A stretch of DNA of 63,910 bases, taken from positions 1-63,910 of IMG/VR virus record IMGVR_UViG_3300038548_000456; one strand, written 5' to 3'. The translations under genes and the position numbers were made by a program. The notes beneath the pieces were generated by a model that was not told the origin of the DNA, searched no databases, and saw only the letters and a list, made by a program, of their open reading frames with translations. This DNA comes from a virus. This document shows positions 21,985 to 31,110 of this stretch, in pieces (position 1 is the stretch's first letter; every line of letters begins with the position of its first letter).

Positions 21985-24585
21985 ATGTCACAATCAAGCG
22001 GTATGGGCTTTGCTGGGGTTATATCTATTCCGATGCCAGATGGCGGTGCTGCGGGCACTGTTCTTACTAAACAATCGCTCAATGATTACGATTATGATTG
22101 GGAACTCGGGGGTGGGATTGTCCTGAGCATCGTTGCCGGCGACAACATGCTTGTTGATGATACAGATCCGGGGAACCCGGTTGTTGCCTTACAATCTTCG
22201 ATTAATGGTGTCACCGTAAACGGCGTTGTGCTCACTCAGCTGGGAGTGGGGACCAATTTTCTGGATGAACAAGGGAATTATTCGTCGCCACCAGAAGTCG
22301 ATAGTGTATCGGGCGGGACAAACATCAATGTTTCAGGGCCGAGCTCCGATCCTGCTGTAAACCTGGATGCCGCCATTGCGGGGGTTTCAGTCAATGGTGT
22401 CACGCTTACAGCAGTCGGCGCTGTCACCGATTTTTTAAATGCGGCTGGTGCCTATTCGGTGCCTGCCGGTGATGGCAACCTCTATGATAATGATGGCACG
22501 CTGACGGCGAACCGAACAATCCTCGCGAATGACGGCGATTTTTTCGTGGTCAATCAGTACGACGTTACTGCAGCGGATTTTCTTCAGCGTTCCAAGTTTC
22601 AAATCGACCCATCGATATTCCGCTTGCAGGTAACCGAAGGTGACGGGATCGGCGGAACAGTAGGTACGGTGCGGGATATTCGCATTGACGATAGTCAGAT
22701 GCTGATTGCCGACCAAGCAAACACGGAAGGTCTTTTCTACGGCGGTAACTACGCGACGAATGGTGTTGCTAACCGTGGTGATCGCTGGATAGTAGACCGA
22801 GGCTTTGTTGATCTGGAAGCACTATCCACTGTGCTTGTGGTTCGTACCTTGTCTGACTTACCTGCGCCATCAGGAGGGGCGATTGATGTCAGCGCGTTTA
22901 ATCAAATCATTTTTAGGACAGCATCATTAGATCTTGGCAGCGACAAACTGCTGACGACAAGCTCTGCCCTAACGATGACCGGCCTTTCGGCATTAACCAC
23001 AGTGCTCACGAGCTCGAACGCTGACGGCACGATTGATTCAAACGGATTCTTCTTGTCATTGCAGGAAATGAATGTTGCAAATACCGGTTCTAACACGCGA
23101 TCAATTCGCCATACGGGAGCGGGCTCAGTATTTTTTATTGGCGCGACGGTCATTCAGGACGATATCGAGCTAGGCACCTTCGGATCGGTTACCATTGAAG
23201 ATTCGCAGTTGGAAGGCTTCGTAAATTTCACTACCGCTAACGTTTTCTCAAGCGTTACTTTCCGCACAGTCAATGTTGTGCAGACCGCTGCGATCTCTGT
23301 ACTCGTTTTTGATGTAAACGCAACGATAGGCCGCTTGGAAATCGACAACGTCCTATATGCCGGTATATCTGGCGGTCATTTAATAGAGATTGAAAACCCC
23401 GACGAATTTGTCCAGGCAACGATTAGAAACTCTCCCTTAGGAATTATCGGAGAAGTTCTACAGTGCACGCCTGTATCGAGTAGCAACTTCACACCAGTAA
23501 CAAGCAATGTGCGCGGCGCGTGTGTTGATGCTAACAACAACCTGATCACCACCGATATCACTTCCGGCAATATTGTTCGCTATGTGGGCTTGACCAGCAC
23601 GGTTGACGTGACGATTGCTGCACCGAGTTCGAATGTTCAAGGGGTAACTTGGTATAAAGGGGATTTATACAGCGCTGATTTTGGCGGAGCCGTGCGCCAG
23701 CACGATGGCTTCAGCACAACAATACTGAGCACTGTTAACATGACAGAACTTGTTATTGATATAACTTTTGCCGGTGCTGACATTTGCTTAAACGACAATA
23801 CGACCGATCTGATCATCATCAAAGAGGGGTTTTCAGACACCACTAAATCGAGCTTTGCTATAGGCACTAACAATGCTGGACTTACTTTTGACGGTATTAA
23901 TTTGTTGGTGCTGCATGATGCCGTAGTCAGTGTGATGAAAGGTATCACCGGGCTTATACAATATGAGTTTGAAACTCCGGTAGATTTCTCGGTCGCCATT
24001 GACGTGCATGATACTGGCTTCATGATTGCAGACAACAACCGCATTGATCTAATCAATCACCCTGTTACGTTCGATCAAAGTTCTGCAAGATGGGAGATGA
24101 GCGACAACAGCGGTGCAGCCGCTCCGTCTGATTCTAGTGATCGAGGCGGCTCTAGTTTCGATAATGGTAATACCTATTTGCCTGTCACGGTTGTGCAAGA
24201 CGAATTCACCGACATTGACGATGGCGCTACAGACATTTTCTATGCTCTATTTTCTGAGAATGAAAAGGCTTTTCTCCACGATGAAACTAACGGCGAATTA
24301 GAATGGACGAGTGCCCGTACCAGAGGGCAAATTATTACGGGCACCGTCAACGTTGCGCGGGTAGGTACTACAGATAGGCAGCTAGAATTAGTTATAGTCA
24401 TCAATGATGAAGTGCAAGATGATAGTAAAGCGTCCGTGTTCTTAACCAACACCAGCCCGGTAACGCTGACAACGCTCCCTGTTTCAAAAACACTTGGCTC
24501 AGGTGATAAGGTGAAATTGCAATTCAAGGATCTATCTAGTGCTAACGGTGAAGAGTTCGCTTTGGCTAAATTGAGTATCGTTTAA
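21985..24585 (+). CDS. Tail fibre/adhesin-like protein
   Basis: 866 aa. Residues 60-160 hold two tandem repeats built on x-I-x-G-V-x-V-N-G-V-x-L-T followed by N-F-L-D/D-F-L-N, a phage fibre shaft pattern. Residues about 265-490 look like a parallel beta-helix. Residues about 495-695 resemble a beta-propeller (V-R-G-A-C-V-D-A-N-N-N-L-I-T, V-Q-G-V-T-W-Y-K-G-D-L-Y). The C-terminus is a compact beta domain. Likely receptor binding. GCG- and CGG-type codons appear more frequent than in the flanking genes, suggesting recent exchange. Confidence 0.7.
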   Translation: MSQSSGMGFAGVISIPMPDGGAAGTVLTKQSLNDYDYDWELGGGIVLSIVAGDNMLVDDTDPGNPVVALQSSINGVTVNGVVLTQLGVGTNFLDEQGNYSSPPEVDSVSGGTNINVSGPSSDPAVNLDAAIAGVSVNGVTLTAVGAVTDFLNAAGAYSVPAGDGNLYDNDGTLTANRTILANDGDFFVVNQYDVTAADFLQRSKFQIDPSIFRLQVTEGDGIGGTVGTVRDIRIDDSQMLIADQANTEGLFYGGNYATNGVANRGDRWIVDRGFVDLEALSTVLVVRTLSDLPAPSGGAIDVSAFNQIIFRTASLDLGSDKLLTTSSALTMTGLSALTTVLTSSNADGTIDSNGFFLSLQEMNVANTGSNTRSIRHTGAGSVFFIGATVIQDDIELGTFGSVTIEDSQLEGFVNFTTANVFSSVTFRTVNVVQTAAISVLVFDVNATIGRLEIDNVLYAGISGGHLIEIENPDEFVQATIRNSPLGIIGEVLQCTPVSSSNFTPVTSNVRGACVDANNNLITTDITSGNIVRYVGLTSTVDVTIAAPSSNVQGVTWYKGDLYSADFGGAVRQHDGFSTTILSTVNMTELVIDITFAGADICLNDNTTDLIIIKEGFSDTTKSSFAIGTNNAGLTFDGINLLVLHDAVVSVMKGITGLIQYEFETPVDFSVAIDVHDTGFMIADNNRIDLINHPVTFDQSSARWEMSDNSGAAAPSDSSDRGGSSFDNGNTYLPVTVVQDEFTDIDDGATDIFYALFSENEKAFLHDETNGELEWTSARTRGQIITGTVNVARVGTTDRQLELVIVINDEVQDDSKASVFLTNTSPVTLTTLPVSKTLGSGDKVKLQFKDLSSANGEEFALAKLSIV

Positions 24586-24598
24586 GGGGTGTGATGGT

Positions 24599-25348
24599 AT
24601 GGGTGAACTGAAAGATGTTAACCGGGATGATTTGCTGAATCGATTTGCAAATCACTCTTTTACAGAAATTGCTGTTGGTGATCAGACGCGAGTTGATTTC
24701 AAAGATGGCAGTTCTAATCTTATTGGAAGCGCACAAAGCAAAGTTGTTGATATTGCGTACCAGCGTATCCGGCAGGAACTTGTTGGCGGCGGTAGTATTT
24801 TGCTCGGCGACTTCACCTTTCAGGGCAGCACTAAGTTCGGTGGTGATACATCAATCATTCCTAACGGGGCTATTGATGTTGTTGGCGTTAATGCCGCTAC
24901 CACTCGAATTAGGACTTTCCGGTTCCAAAATAGTTTTAATGGGGCGGCGATCCAAATGGGGCTTTCGAGAGGAAGTGAAGGCTCACTAAGTGCTGTACTG
25001 TCAGCGGATAGACTCGGGCAAATCCTATTCCTCGGGGATGATGGCGTTGAGCAAACTGGCTCAGGTCCGGTAATACGCTGTTTCACTGTGGAAGATTGGA
25101 GCGGATCAGCCAAGGGTAGTAAAATCACGGTTGAGACCGTCAAACCCGGTGCTACTGATGAGACTCTGGCGATGACCTTCAGCGAGCATGGCTATCCCGA
25201 GACGCCGACTTATACAGTTGCTACGCTGCCGAATGTTGGTAGTGGAGGGGGTATGATTTTAGTCAGCGATGAGACCGGAGGTGCTACGCTCGCATTCAGC
25301 GATGGCATCAACTGGCGTCGAGTTCAGGATCGGGCTATTGTAGCCTAA
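24599..25348 (+). CDS. Tail fibre C-terminal or companion protein
   Basis: 249 aa. The N-terminal helix is followed by beta-rich repeats and a fibre-tip ending (Y-T-V-A-T-L-P-N-V-G-S-G-G-G-M-I-L-V-S-D-E-T-G-G-A-T-L-A with G-I-N-W-R-R-V at the end), a tail commonly seen on phage fibres. Shares the base composition of the preceding adhesin gene, so the two probably moved together. Confidence 0.65.
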   Translation: MGELKDVNRDDLLNRFANHSFTEIAVGDQTRVDFKDGSSNLIGSAQSKVVDIAYQRIRQELVGGGSILLGDFTFQGSTKFGGDTSIIPNGAIDVVGVNAATTRIRTFRFQNSFNGAAIQMGLSRGSEGSLSAVLSADRLGQILFLGDDGVEQTGSGPVIRCFTVEDWSGSAKGSKITVETVKPGATDETLAMTFSEHGYPETPTYTVATLPNVGSGGGMILVSDETGGATLAFSDGINWRRVQDRAIVA

Positions 25349-25358
25349 GGATAAAACA

Positions 25359-25583
25359 ATGGAACTAATAGGAACTTTACTTACAGCCGCAGTTATTTTG
25401 TTCTTCATCTGTGTGGTCATACTATTTGACTTCGTGAAGGGAAGATTAGAAGATCAAGCTATTGAGACTGAGGATCTTCGAAAAACGCTGGAGGGACACA
25501 CAGTCGTTCTTAGAAAGCACGAAGATCTGCATTCTCATCAGGATAAAATTAACCAACACATAAGAGTCAACAAAAATGGTTGA
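25359..25583 (+). CDS. Small membrane protein with helical tail
   Basis: 74 aa. One hydrophobic helix at residues 2-26 (LIGTLLTAAVILFFICVVILF), then a charged amphipathic helix. Could be a spanin- or holin-type accessory. Overlaps the next gene by 8 nt. Confidence 0.6.
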   Translation: MELIGTLLTAAVILFFICVVILFDFVKGRLEDQAIETEDLRKTLEGHTVVLRKHEDLHSHQDKINQHIRVNKNG

Positions 25584-25926
25584 AGAAATTCATTCCGAGC
25601 AAAATAGACTAACTGCTCGATGGAAAGAGAGGACAGTTGAATGGGCTGCTGTCATCATAGCTACGCTGGCTCTGTTTGTTGTCATTCTAAGTTTTGGGAT
25701 GTCAATACTGGCTGTCTACATTTCCAATCAGGCTGATGATCAGATAATGGCTCTTAAGGTGTTGGGACATGAGGAGTTGCTAGCATTGGAAGCTGAACTA
25801 AGAGAAGATTTGAACCACGAGAGAACTTCGTGGGCAGAGCAAAGTAATATGACTCAGGCTTATATTTTCAGTCTGAAATCTAAAATGGTAGAACACGGAC
25901 TTGAAGTCCCTGAACAGGAGAAATAA
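25576..25926 (+). CDS. Membrane-anchored coiled-coil protein
   Basis: 116 aa. Residues about 23-50 form a transmembrane helix, followed by a charged helical domain to the end. The pair with the preceding gene looks like small membrane proteins often found near fibre genes. Function unknown. Confidence 0.6.
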   Translation: MVEEIHSEQNRLTARWKERTVEWAAVIIATLALFVVILSFGMSILAVYISNQADDQIMALKVLGHEELLALEAELREDLNHERTSWAEQSNMTQAYIFSLKSKMVEHGLEVPEQEK

Positions 25927-25927
25927 G

Positions 25928-26122
25928 ATGAGTGGTGGAGCATGTGTAATAATTATTGATTCGGCGGCTATATCGGCTACAGTGGATAATATCGGAGTTC
26001 TTGTGAACGAAAAGAAGATCAAGAACAAAGATACGATCAAAGCTGGAGTTTCTTGCCTGAAGAAAGTGAAAGAGGAGTTGGATGAGTTCTTGAACTTAGT
26101 ACAGGAGGAGGATGATGGGTGA
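25928..26122 (+). CDS. Small helical protein
   Basis: 64 aa from the ATG at 25928, with SD CAGGAGAAATAAG. Short hydrophobic N-terminus, charged helix after it. Function unknown. Confidence 0.6.
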   Translation: MSGGACVIIIDSAAISATVDNIGVLVNEKKIKNKDTIKAGVSCLKKVKEELDEFLNLVQEEDDG

Positions 26123-26468
26123 TTTCAAAACAGGAGGCCACTTTGATTCACTGTATGAGGCGGGTGAGAAGATGGGGTTCGCTAGAGGGGGTGCCGTTAA
26201 GGACACTGGTAATATGCCTGCAACTAAAGGAGATAGTCAGCAAGAGATTGAGGCTGGCGGTCGAGCTAAGGTTCGTCCCGGTTACAAGCATGGTGGAAAG
26301 AAAAAGAAGGCAATGAAGGGTGGTCATATGGAATCCAAGGCTCCTCAAAAGATGCCGAAGAACGTTAAAAAGAGAGGAGGTTCTGCGCATGCGTCAAAGT
26401 ACGCACATGGCGGAAAGATGAAGCATGGCGGTCCTTACAACTCAGAGCCGATGTACGGGAAGGATTAA
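26115..26468 (+). CDS. Basic Gly-Gly-motif protein
   Basis: 117 aa from the ATG at 26115, 6 nt after AGGAGG. Strongly basic and disordered. It carries several copies of the recurrent motif: G-F-A-R-G-G-A-V-K, Y-K-H-G-G-K, Y-A-H-G-G-K-M-K-H-G-G, plus K-R-G-G and M-K-G-G. The same motif occurs in the large internal proteins at 36-44 kb, so a packaged, DNA-associated role is plausible. No known domain. Confidence 0.65.
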   Translation: MGDFKTGGHFDSLYEAGEKMGFARGGAVKDTGNMPATKGDSQQEIEAGGRAKVRPGYKHGGKKKKAMKGGHMESKAPQKMPKNVKKRGGSAHASKYAHGGKMKHGGPYNSEPMYGKD

Positions 26469-27524
26469 ATGGCAACCTCAGGGACAGTAGCAACAACGGT
26501 CTTTCCAACGAGAAAGGTGATTGATCATGCTTTTCGACGATGCAAGTTGGTGCCGCAACAGATAGCGGGTGAGCCGATCCAAGTAGCGTTGGATCTTCTC
26601 TTCTTAGAACTGTCAGCTCTAGGTAATCGAGGAATTCCTCTGTGGACAGTTGATAAGTTCATTCTACCAGTCTATGAGCGAATTGCTTCTGTGCCTACCC
26701 CAGCGGGAACAATTGATGTCTTTGATGTAAACCTCAGGGAGAATCAGCGGATTGATGGAACTAACTCCTCATCTGAGGGAGTTGCTGATAATGCCTTTGA
26801 TGCTGATCTGAGTACTGCTTGCACACAGACTTCAATTGCAGGCTTCATTCAGATGGAATTGACTTCAAACAACACTGTTCCGATCTATGGTCTCTTGCCT
26901 AATGTCACCGGCACTTGGGACTTCTCGTTTCAATTCTCTGATGATGGGATTACCTTCACGGATATCTTAGCCTTGTCTAGTCAAGCTGTAGTCGCAGGAG
27001 AATGGCTGTGGTTCGATGTAGAAGGTGTTGGTGATCATCTGTTCTGGCGCCTACAAGCGAGCGGCACGACCGTCCTAGACGTCACTGAGCTGGTGTTCCA
27101 GAACACCCCTCAGGAGATACCGTTCTATCAACTTAATCGGACTGACTATAACAACCTTCCTAACAAGACCAGGACGGGAAGGCCTACTCAGTTCTGGTAT
27201 GACAAGGACCGTCAGAATCCGATCTTGACTATTTGGCCCAATCCTGAGCTTCAATTCACCTTTGCACAGATCACTGGGTATCTACATCGTCAAATTCAAG
27301 ATGTAGGAACTATGCAACAAGAGATCGAATGTCCTCAGAGATGGTATTTAGCCGTTGTTCTTCAGTTGGCCAAGCATTTATGCAAGGAGATCAAGGAGGT
27401 CGATCCTGCGTTGATTCCTATAATCGAAGCTGATGCCGCCTGGGAACTCAAAAGAGCCTGGGACGGCGAAGGCGATGGCTCTTCTGCTTTCTTTAGACCC
27501 AACATCAGACCCTATACGGCTTAA
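26469..27524 (+). CDS. Head-tail connector, P22 gp4-like
   Basis: 351 aa. The N-terminal (residues 1-65) and C-terminal helical parts match the gp4-type tail accessory pattern (K-V-I-D-H-A-F-R-R-C, A-L-D-L-L-F-L-E-L, L-A-K-H-L-C-K-E-I). A beta-sandwich resembling an F5/8 type C or galactose-binding domain (about residues 85-210) appears inserted in the middle. Such proteins plug onto the portal after packaging. Confidence 0.65.
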   Translation: MATSGTVATTVFPTRKVIDHAFRRCKLVPQQIAGEPIQVALDLLFLELSALGNRGIPLWTVDKFILPVYERIASVPTPAGTIDVFDVNLRENQRIDGTNSSSEGVADNAFDADLSTACTQTSIAGFIQMELTSNNTVPIYGLLPNVTGTWDFSFQFSDDGITFTDILALSSQAVVAGEWLWFDVEGVGDHLFWRLQASGTTVLDVTELVFQNTPQEIPFYQLNRTDYNNLPNKTRTGRPTQFWYDKDRQNPILTIWPNPELQFTFAQITGYLHRQIQDVGTMQQEIECPQRWYLAVVLQLAKHLCKEIKEVDPALIPIIEADAAWELKRAWDGEGDGSSAFFRPNIRPYTA

Positions 27525-27526
27525 CC

Positions 27527-27892
27527 ATGTCTATCTTCATTGACACAACTGGTGAATCGAACTTCGGAATAGGTATCTGTGATCGATGTAGTTGCAAATT
27601 TCCTCTCACAAAGCTTTATTCAGATCCAAATACGCCTGGGCTCAAGGTTTGCATAGAGGACCTTGATGATTATGACCCATACCGTCTACCGGCGAGGAAA
27701 ACAGAGAACATCACTCTCCGTTTTGTTCGTCCAGACGTCCCTATTGATGATTTACAAGAAGGGGCAGTTCACCCGGCGTTTGGATTGTTCGGTGTCATCG
27801 TAGCAATTGGCAGCGTGAATCCTCGAATCACTGAAGATGGCAGTATTCGTGTCATGGAAAATCCTTTTCAAGATAACGTGGATATAGGATAA
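27527..27892 (+). CDS. Small Cys-containing tail-region protein
   Basis: 121 aa. C-D-R-C at residues 18-21 and a Cys near residue 47 suggest a metal site. Conserved-looking Y-R-L-P-A-R-K. Lies between the connector and the tailspike genes. Function unknown. Confidence 0.6.
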   Translation: MSIFIDTTGESNFGIGICDRCSCKFPLTKLYSDPNTPGLKVCIEDLDDYDPYRLPARKTENITLRFVRPDVPIDDLQEGAVHPAFGLFGVIVAIGSVNPRITEDGSIRVMENPFQDNVDIG

Positions 27893-27896
27893 CAAA

Positions 27897-29600
27897 ATGT
27901 CCAATGTAAGAATTTCAGATCTGCCTGATGCAACTCTTCCACTCACTGGAGCGGAACTTTATGAATTAACTCAGGGGGGTTTTAGCCGAAAAACTACTGT
28001 AGCTGACAGCCGCTTAGGTTTTACAACTAGTTTCGTTGTAGTATCTGCTGATGCCAACCTTCCTAACGAGCGAATCTTAACAGCTGGGACTGGGATTGAT
28101 GTAGTTGATGGTGGGGCGGGTTCATCACTCACGATCAGTGCTACTTCTCCTCTTTCCGTTACGCATACTGTCGGCGTTGGCGGTGACTTCGCAACGATTA
28201 ACGCAGCCCTTGAAGATCTGTCTTCACGGTCGCCTATAGTAGTATCACCGCAAGTAACAACGACTCTTCAGCTTTTATCTGGATTCATTATGGATGAACA
28301 GGTGTTGGCTGATGGTGTTGATCTTAGTTGGATTCAGATTACTTCAGTCGATGTGACGGTGACTATCACCGGAAGTTCGATGGACGTAAACACGCTACCG
28401 GTGGACGGAGCCTCAACTAGATATGCATTTGGGGCTGATAACGGCGGTGTCTTGCCTAGAATTAATACTCTTTTTTCTGTCGATGGAACAGGAAGCGCCG
28501 TGCGTCGGGATGGTTTGGTTTTGATCAACGGTTCCAGAGCAATTGTTGAAAGTGGAAAAGGTATTACTAATACTCCGGACAATGGGTTGACACTGGACAA
28601 GGGTGCATTCTTGTTTGCCAACACTGCGAACTTCTCAGGAGCAGGTGCTTACGGAGCGTTCCTTTATGGTGGGTCAAGGATGGTCGCAGCCTCTGCTAAT
28701 TTTTCCAATGCAACTGATGACGGTGTTATCGTTACGAGAGGTGCAACGGCTAGTATTCCAGAGGCGAATGTTTCTGGTGCGGGTGTGAATGGTATACTAG
28801 CTACTCAAGGCGCTATCATTAACGCTGGTAGGATAAACGCTGATAATTGTGGTGGCGCCGGAATCCGGGCACGCGGTGCCTCGGTTATCAATGCAAATTC
28901 GTGTTCTGCCCAAAATTGTCAGGATGGTGTGTTTGCAGATAGAGCCTGTAAAATTAGCGTCACAGATGATACGGTCAGCGCCAACTTTACGGGTTGTTCA
29001 AGATACTCTCTGTTTTCTCGCAACGGGGCCGAAATTTCTGGCGAAAATATCGTTTGTGGTGCAGCAAGAATTTTTGCAGAACTTGGTGGGTTCATCAGTG
29101 CTACAGGTGTTACCGTAGCAACGACTGGAGTTTCACACCATGGAATTCTCGCCAACACTGGTGCTAGAGTTAATGTTGACGGCGGTACTATCAGCGCTGC
29201 GGGAACATCTGCAAAGGCACTTCTGGCCGAAGGTGCTGAAATATGGGCGAACAACACAACTCTTACCTCTAGTTTATCTAATACTGCCCAAGCTGCTGAT
29301 GGGGGATTTGTTCGTGCCTTTGGTTCTGTTCTAAACGTAGTAACAGGAGCTGCTTGTTTTGCTAATGGCGGTGAGGTGTTTGTTCCATCCTGCACATTTA
29401 ACGCAGTCGATTTGCTTATTTTTGATACGCTAAATGGCGGTCTTATCGATGCTGCAACAGCGACAATTAACTGGTCAGTTGGTCCTCCTGGAACAGCCTT
29501 CAGGGTTAGAGATGGAGCAAAGATAAACGTCAGTGGTACTACGGAGGGGGCTAACGTGGTAGTCAATACTATCGTCCCCAACGGTATTGTCATACAATAA
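27897..29600 (+). CDS. Tailspike-like beta-helix protein
   Basis: 567 aa. N-terminal adaptor (V-R-I-S-D-L-P-D-A-T, a common phage spike start), then H-T-V-G-V-G-G-D-F-A-T-I-N-A-A-L, the start of a right-handed parallel beta-helix. Coils repeat as G-x-x-G-I-x-A-x-x-G-A-x-I-N-A-x to about residue 520. Such spikes bind or depolymerise surface polysaccharide. No catalytic residues can be assigned from the sequence. Confidence 0.75.
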   Translation: MSNVRISDLPDATLPLTGAELYELTQGGFSRKTTVADSRLGFTTSFVVVSADANLPNERILTAGTGIDVVDGGAGSSLTISATSPLSVTHTVGVGGDFATINAALEDLSSRSPIVVSPQVTTTLQLLSGFIMDEQVLADGVDLSWIQITSVDVTVTITGSSMDVNTLPVDGASTRYAFGADNGGVLPRINTLFSVDGTGSAVRRDGLVLINGSRAIVESGKGITNTPDNGLTLDKGAFLFANTANFSGAGAYGAFLYGGSRMVAASANFSNATDDGVIVTRGATASIPEANVSGAGVNGILATQGAIINAGRINADNCGGAGIRARGASVINANSCSAQNCQDGVFADRACKISVTDDTVSANFTGCSRYSLFSRNGAEISGENIVCGAARIFAELGGFISATGVTVATTGVSHHGILANTGARVNVDGGTISAAGTSAKALLAEGAEIWANNTTLTSSLSNTAQAADGGFVRAFGSVLNVVTGAACFANGGEVFVPSCTFNAVDLLIFDTLNGGLIDAATATINWSVGPPGTAFRVRDGAKINVSGTTEGANVVVNTIVPNGIVIQ

Positions 29601-29615
29601 CTGAGGATTAAGAAA

Positions 29616-29984
29616 ATGGCGACGAAAGCAGAAGTAAAAGAACGCGCGAGTCGCATAGGGATCAATCAGATTGTGACCTACGCGGGACTCGTTCCTATCT
29701 TTTGGTTCATCATTCAGCCCATCCTCGTAAACGCGTTGGCTGAAGAGATGCAGGCGTCGATCAAGCAGACTGTCGCAACTGAGGTCGCTCCGATCAATAA
29801 AGCATTCGTAGCTCTCTTGCAGCGAGACATCAATGCTACGAAGAAGGAGATTGCGGCTCTAGAGTTCCGAGAACGCAGAGACGATGAATGGAGTGAGGAG
29901 GACACTAGCTACTTAGCTGACAAGGAAATAGAGCTAGATGCGCTTGAAGAGGCGAAGGATGCACTCCAGGCGGACACAAGCTGA
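29616..29984 (+). CDS. Membrane-anchored coiled coil, possible i-spanin
   Basis: 122 aa. One transmembrane helix at about residues 20-43, then a long charged coiled coil with an acidic end. N-in membrane anchor plus periplasmic coil is the i-spanin plan, and it lies directly before the lysin. A distinct structural function is also possible. Confidence 0.55.
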   Translation: MATKAEVKERASRIGINQIVTYAGLVPIFWFIIQPILVNALAEEMQASIKQTVATEVAPINKAFVALLQRDINATKKEIAALEFRERRDDEWSEEDTSYLADKEIELDALEEAKDALQADTS

Positions 29985-30445
29985 TGAACGCGTCGCAACT
30001 TAGAGAGTACATCGTCCGTCCAGCGTTGATGGAGGTAGGATTACATACTCTAGCAGCAGAAGATCTAGTGATGGGAACTGCAGCTCAAGAGTCCCACCTG
30101 AAGTATGTCAAGCAACTGGGGAGCGGTCCGGCTTTGGGTCTCTTTCAAGTTGAACCATTCACCTATAATGACTACTGGGATAACTTCGTGGATGATCGCT
30201 CAGATCTACGTGAGTCAATTTTGCATGCCATACGGACGGAGGGAGAGCCTCGGCCAGATCGAGTTATCTGGGATTTACGATATGCTTCGATTATGTGCAG
30301 AATTCATTATAGGAGAATTCGCAGTCCTCTTCCACAACACGGAGATATCTCAGGATATGCTGCGTATTGGAAGAAGTATTACAATACAATTCATGGATCA
30401 GGAACAGAAGAGGAGTTCATTAAGAACTTCAAGTTAGTCGAATAG
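29984..30445 (+). CDS. Endolysin, lytic transglycosylase-like
   Basis: 153 aa, start overlapping the preceding stop. G-T-A-A-Q-E-S-H-L supplies the likely catalytic Glu at about residue 36, followed by G-P-A-L-G-L-F-Q-V-E-P-F-T-Y, the G-L-F-Q motif of SLT-type lysozyme folds. Cleaves peptidoglycan glycan strands. No signal sequence, so it needs a holin. Lies in a lysis cluster with putative spanin, holin and lipoprotein genes. Confidence 0.8.
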   Translation: MNASQLREYIVRPALMEVGLHTLAAEDLVMGTAAQESHLKYVKQLGSGPALGLFQVEPFTYNDYWDNFVDDRSDLRESILHAIRTEGEPRPDRVIWDLRYASIMCRIHYRRIRSPLPQHGDISGYAAYWKKYYNTIHGSGTEEEFIKNFKLVE

Positions 30446-30455
30446 GAGAGATTTC

Positions 30456-30674
30456 ATGTTAGATAAATTGAAAGGTTTCAAAACAATAGCGTTCAATGTT
30501 CTTATGGGAGCAACGATGCTAATCCGATTCTTTAACCCTGAGACTCAGGTTCCAGACGTTGAAGAAGTAACTGCCGCGGTTGATGCCGTTGGAGCATCAC
30601 TGACTGCAATCTGGGGATTTGGTAACATGTGGTTGAGAGCCATTACCGACTCGCCGATTTTTAAGAAAACATGA
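30456..30674 (+). CDS. Putative holin
   Basis: 72 aa with two hydrophobic segments (about 10-27 and 47-65) separated by an acidic loop. Size, topology and place right after the lysin are those of a class II holin. SD GGAGAGATTTC. Confidence 0.6.
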   Translation: MLDKLKGFKTIAFNVLMGATMLIRFFNPETQVPDVEEVTAAVDAVGASLTAIWGFGNMWLRAITDSPIFKKT

Positions 30675-30699
30675 CTATAACTAAAGAAAGGAGAAAAGA

Positions 30700-31110
30700 A
30701 TGAGGCCGATATTAAAATTTCAGTCCATTTATCTGCTCGCGATTATGTTGGTGCTACAAGCTTGCGTGGCATCCAACCCTCTTGCCCAAGCCGAAACAGT
30801 TGAACAGAAGGCCTACGCTGCCTATGGAACATTCGTGATCTTCGAAGAACAAGCTGCTAAGTTAGTATCTAGTGGTCAACTTCCTCGAAGCGCAGTGATC
30901 GCCATTGGACGCGCGGATGATCGAGCAAAACTCATCGCTGATTCACTCATTGTTGCGACTCTCGAATTTGTGGAGATTAAGGCGGAATATGAGTTAGGTG
31001 AAACCAGTGAGTCAAGATACGTTACTGCTATGAATAGTCTAAATCGCTGGACTGAGCAACTCTTACCACTTGTCAATAACTTAATCTCTGCGGTTAAAGG
31101 AGCACAATAA
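30700..31110 (+). CDS. Lipoprotein, possible o-spanin
   Basis: 136 aa. Lipobox L-Q-A-C with Cys at residue 22 after a basic and hydrophobic signal (MRPILKFQSIYLLAIMLVLQAC). The mature part is helical, longer than most o-spanins. With the membrane coiled-coil gene at 29616 it could form a two-component spanin. It indicates a Gram-negative host. SD AAAGGAGAAAAGA. Confidence 0.65.
   Translation: MRPILKFQSIYLLAIMLVLQACVASNPLAQAETVEQKAYAAYGTFVIFEEQAAKLVSSGQLPRSAVIAIGRADDRAKLIADSLIVATLEFVEIKAEYELGETSESRYVTAMNSLNRWTEQLLPLVNNLISAVKGAQ

Noticed and set aside
28919-29665. 248-aa leftward ORF opposite the tailspike
   Set aside because: Antisense to a repetitive beta-helix gene; Pro/Ser-rich composition typical of shadows, no start signals.
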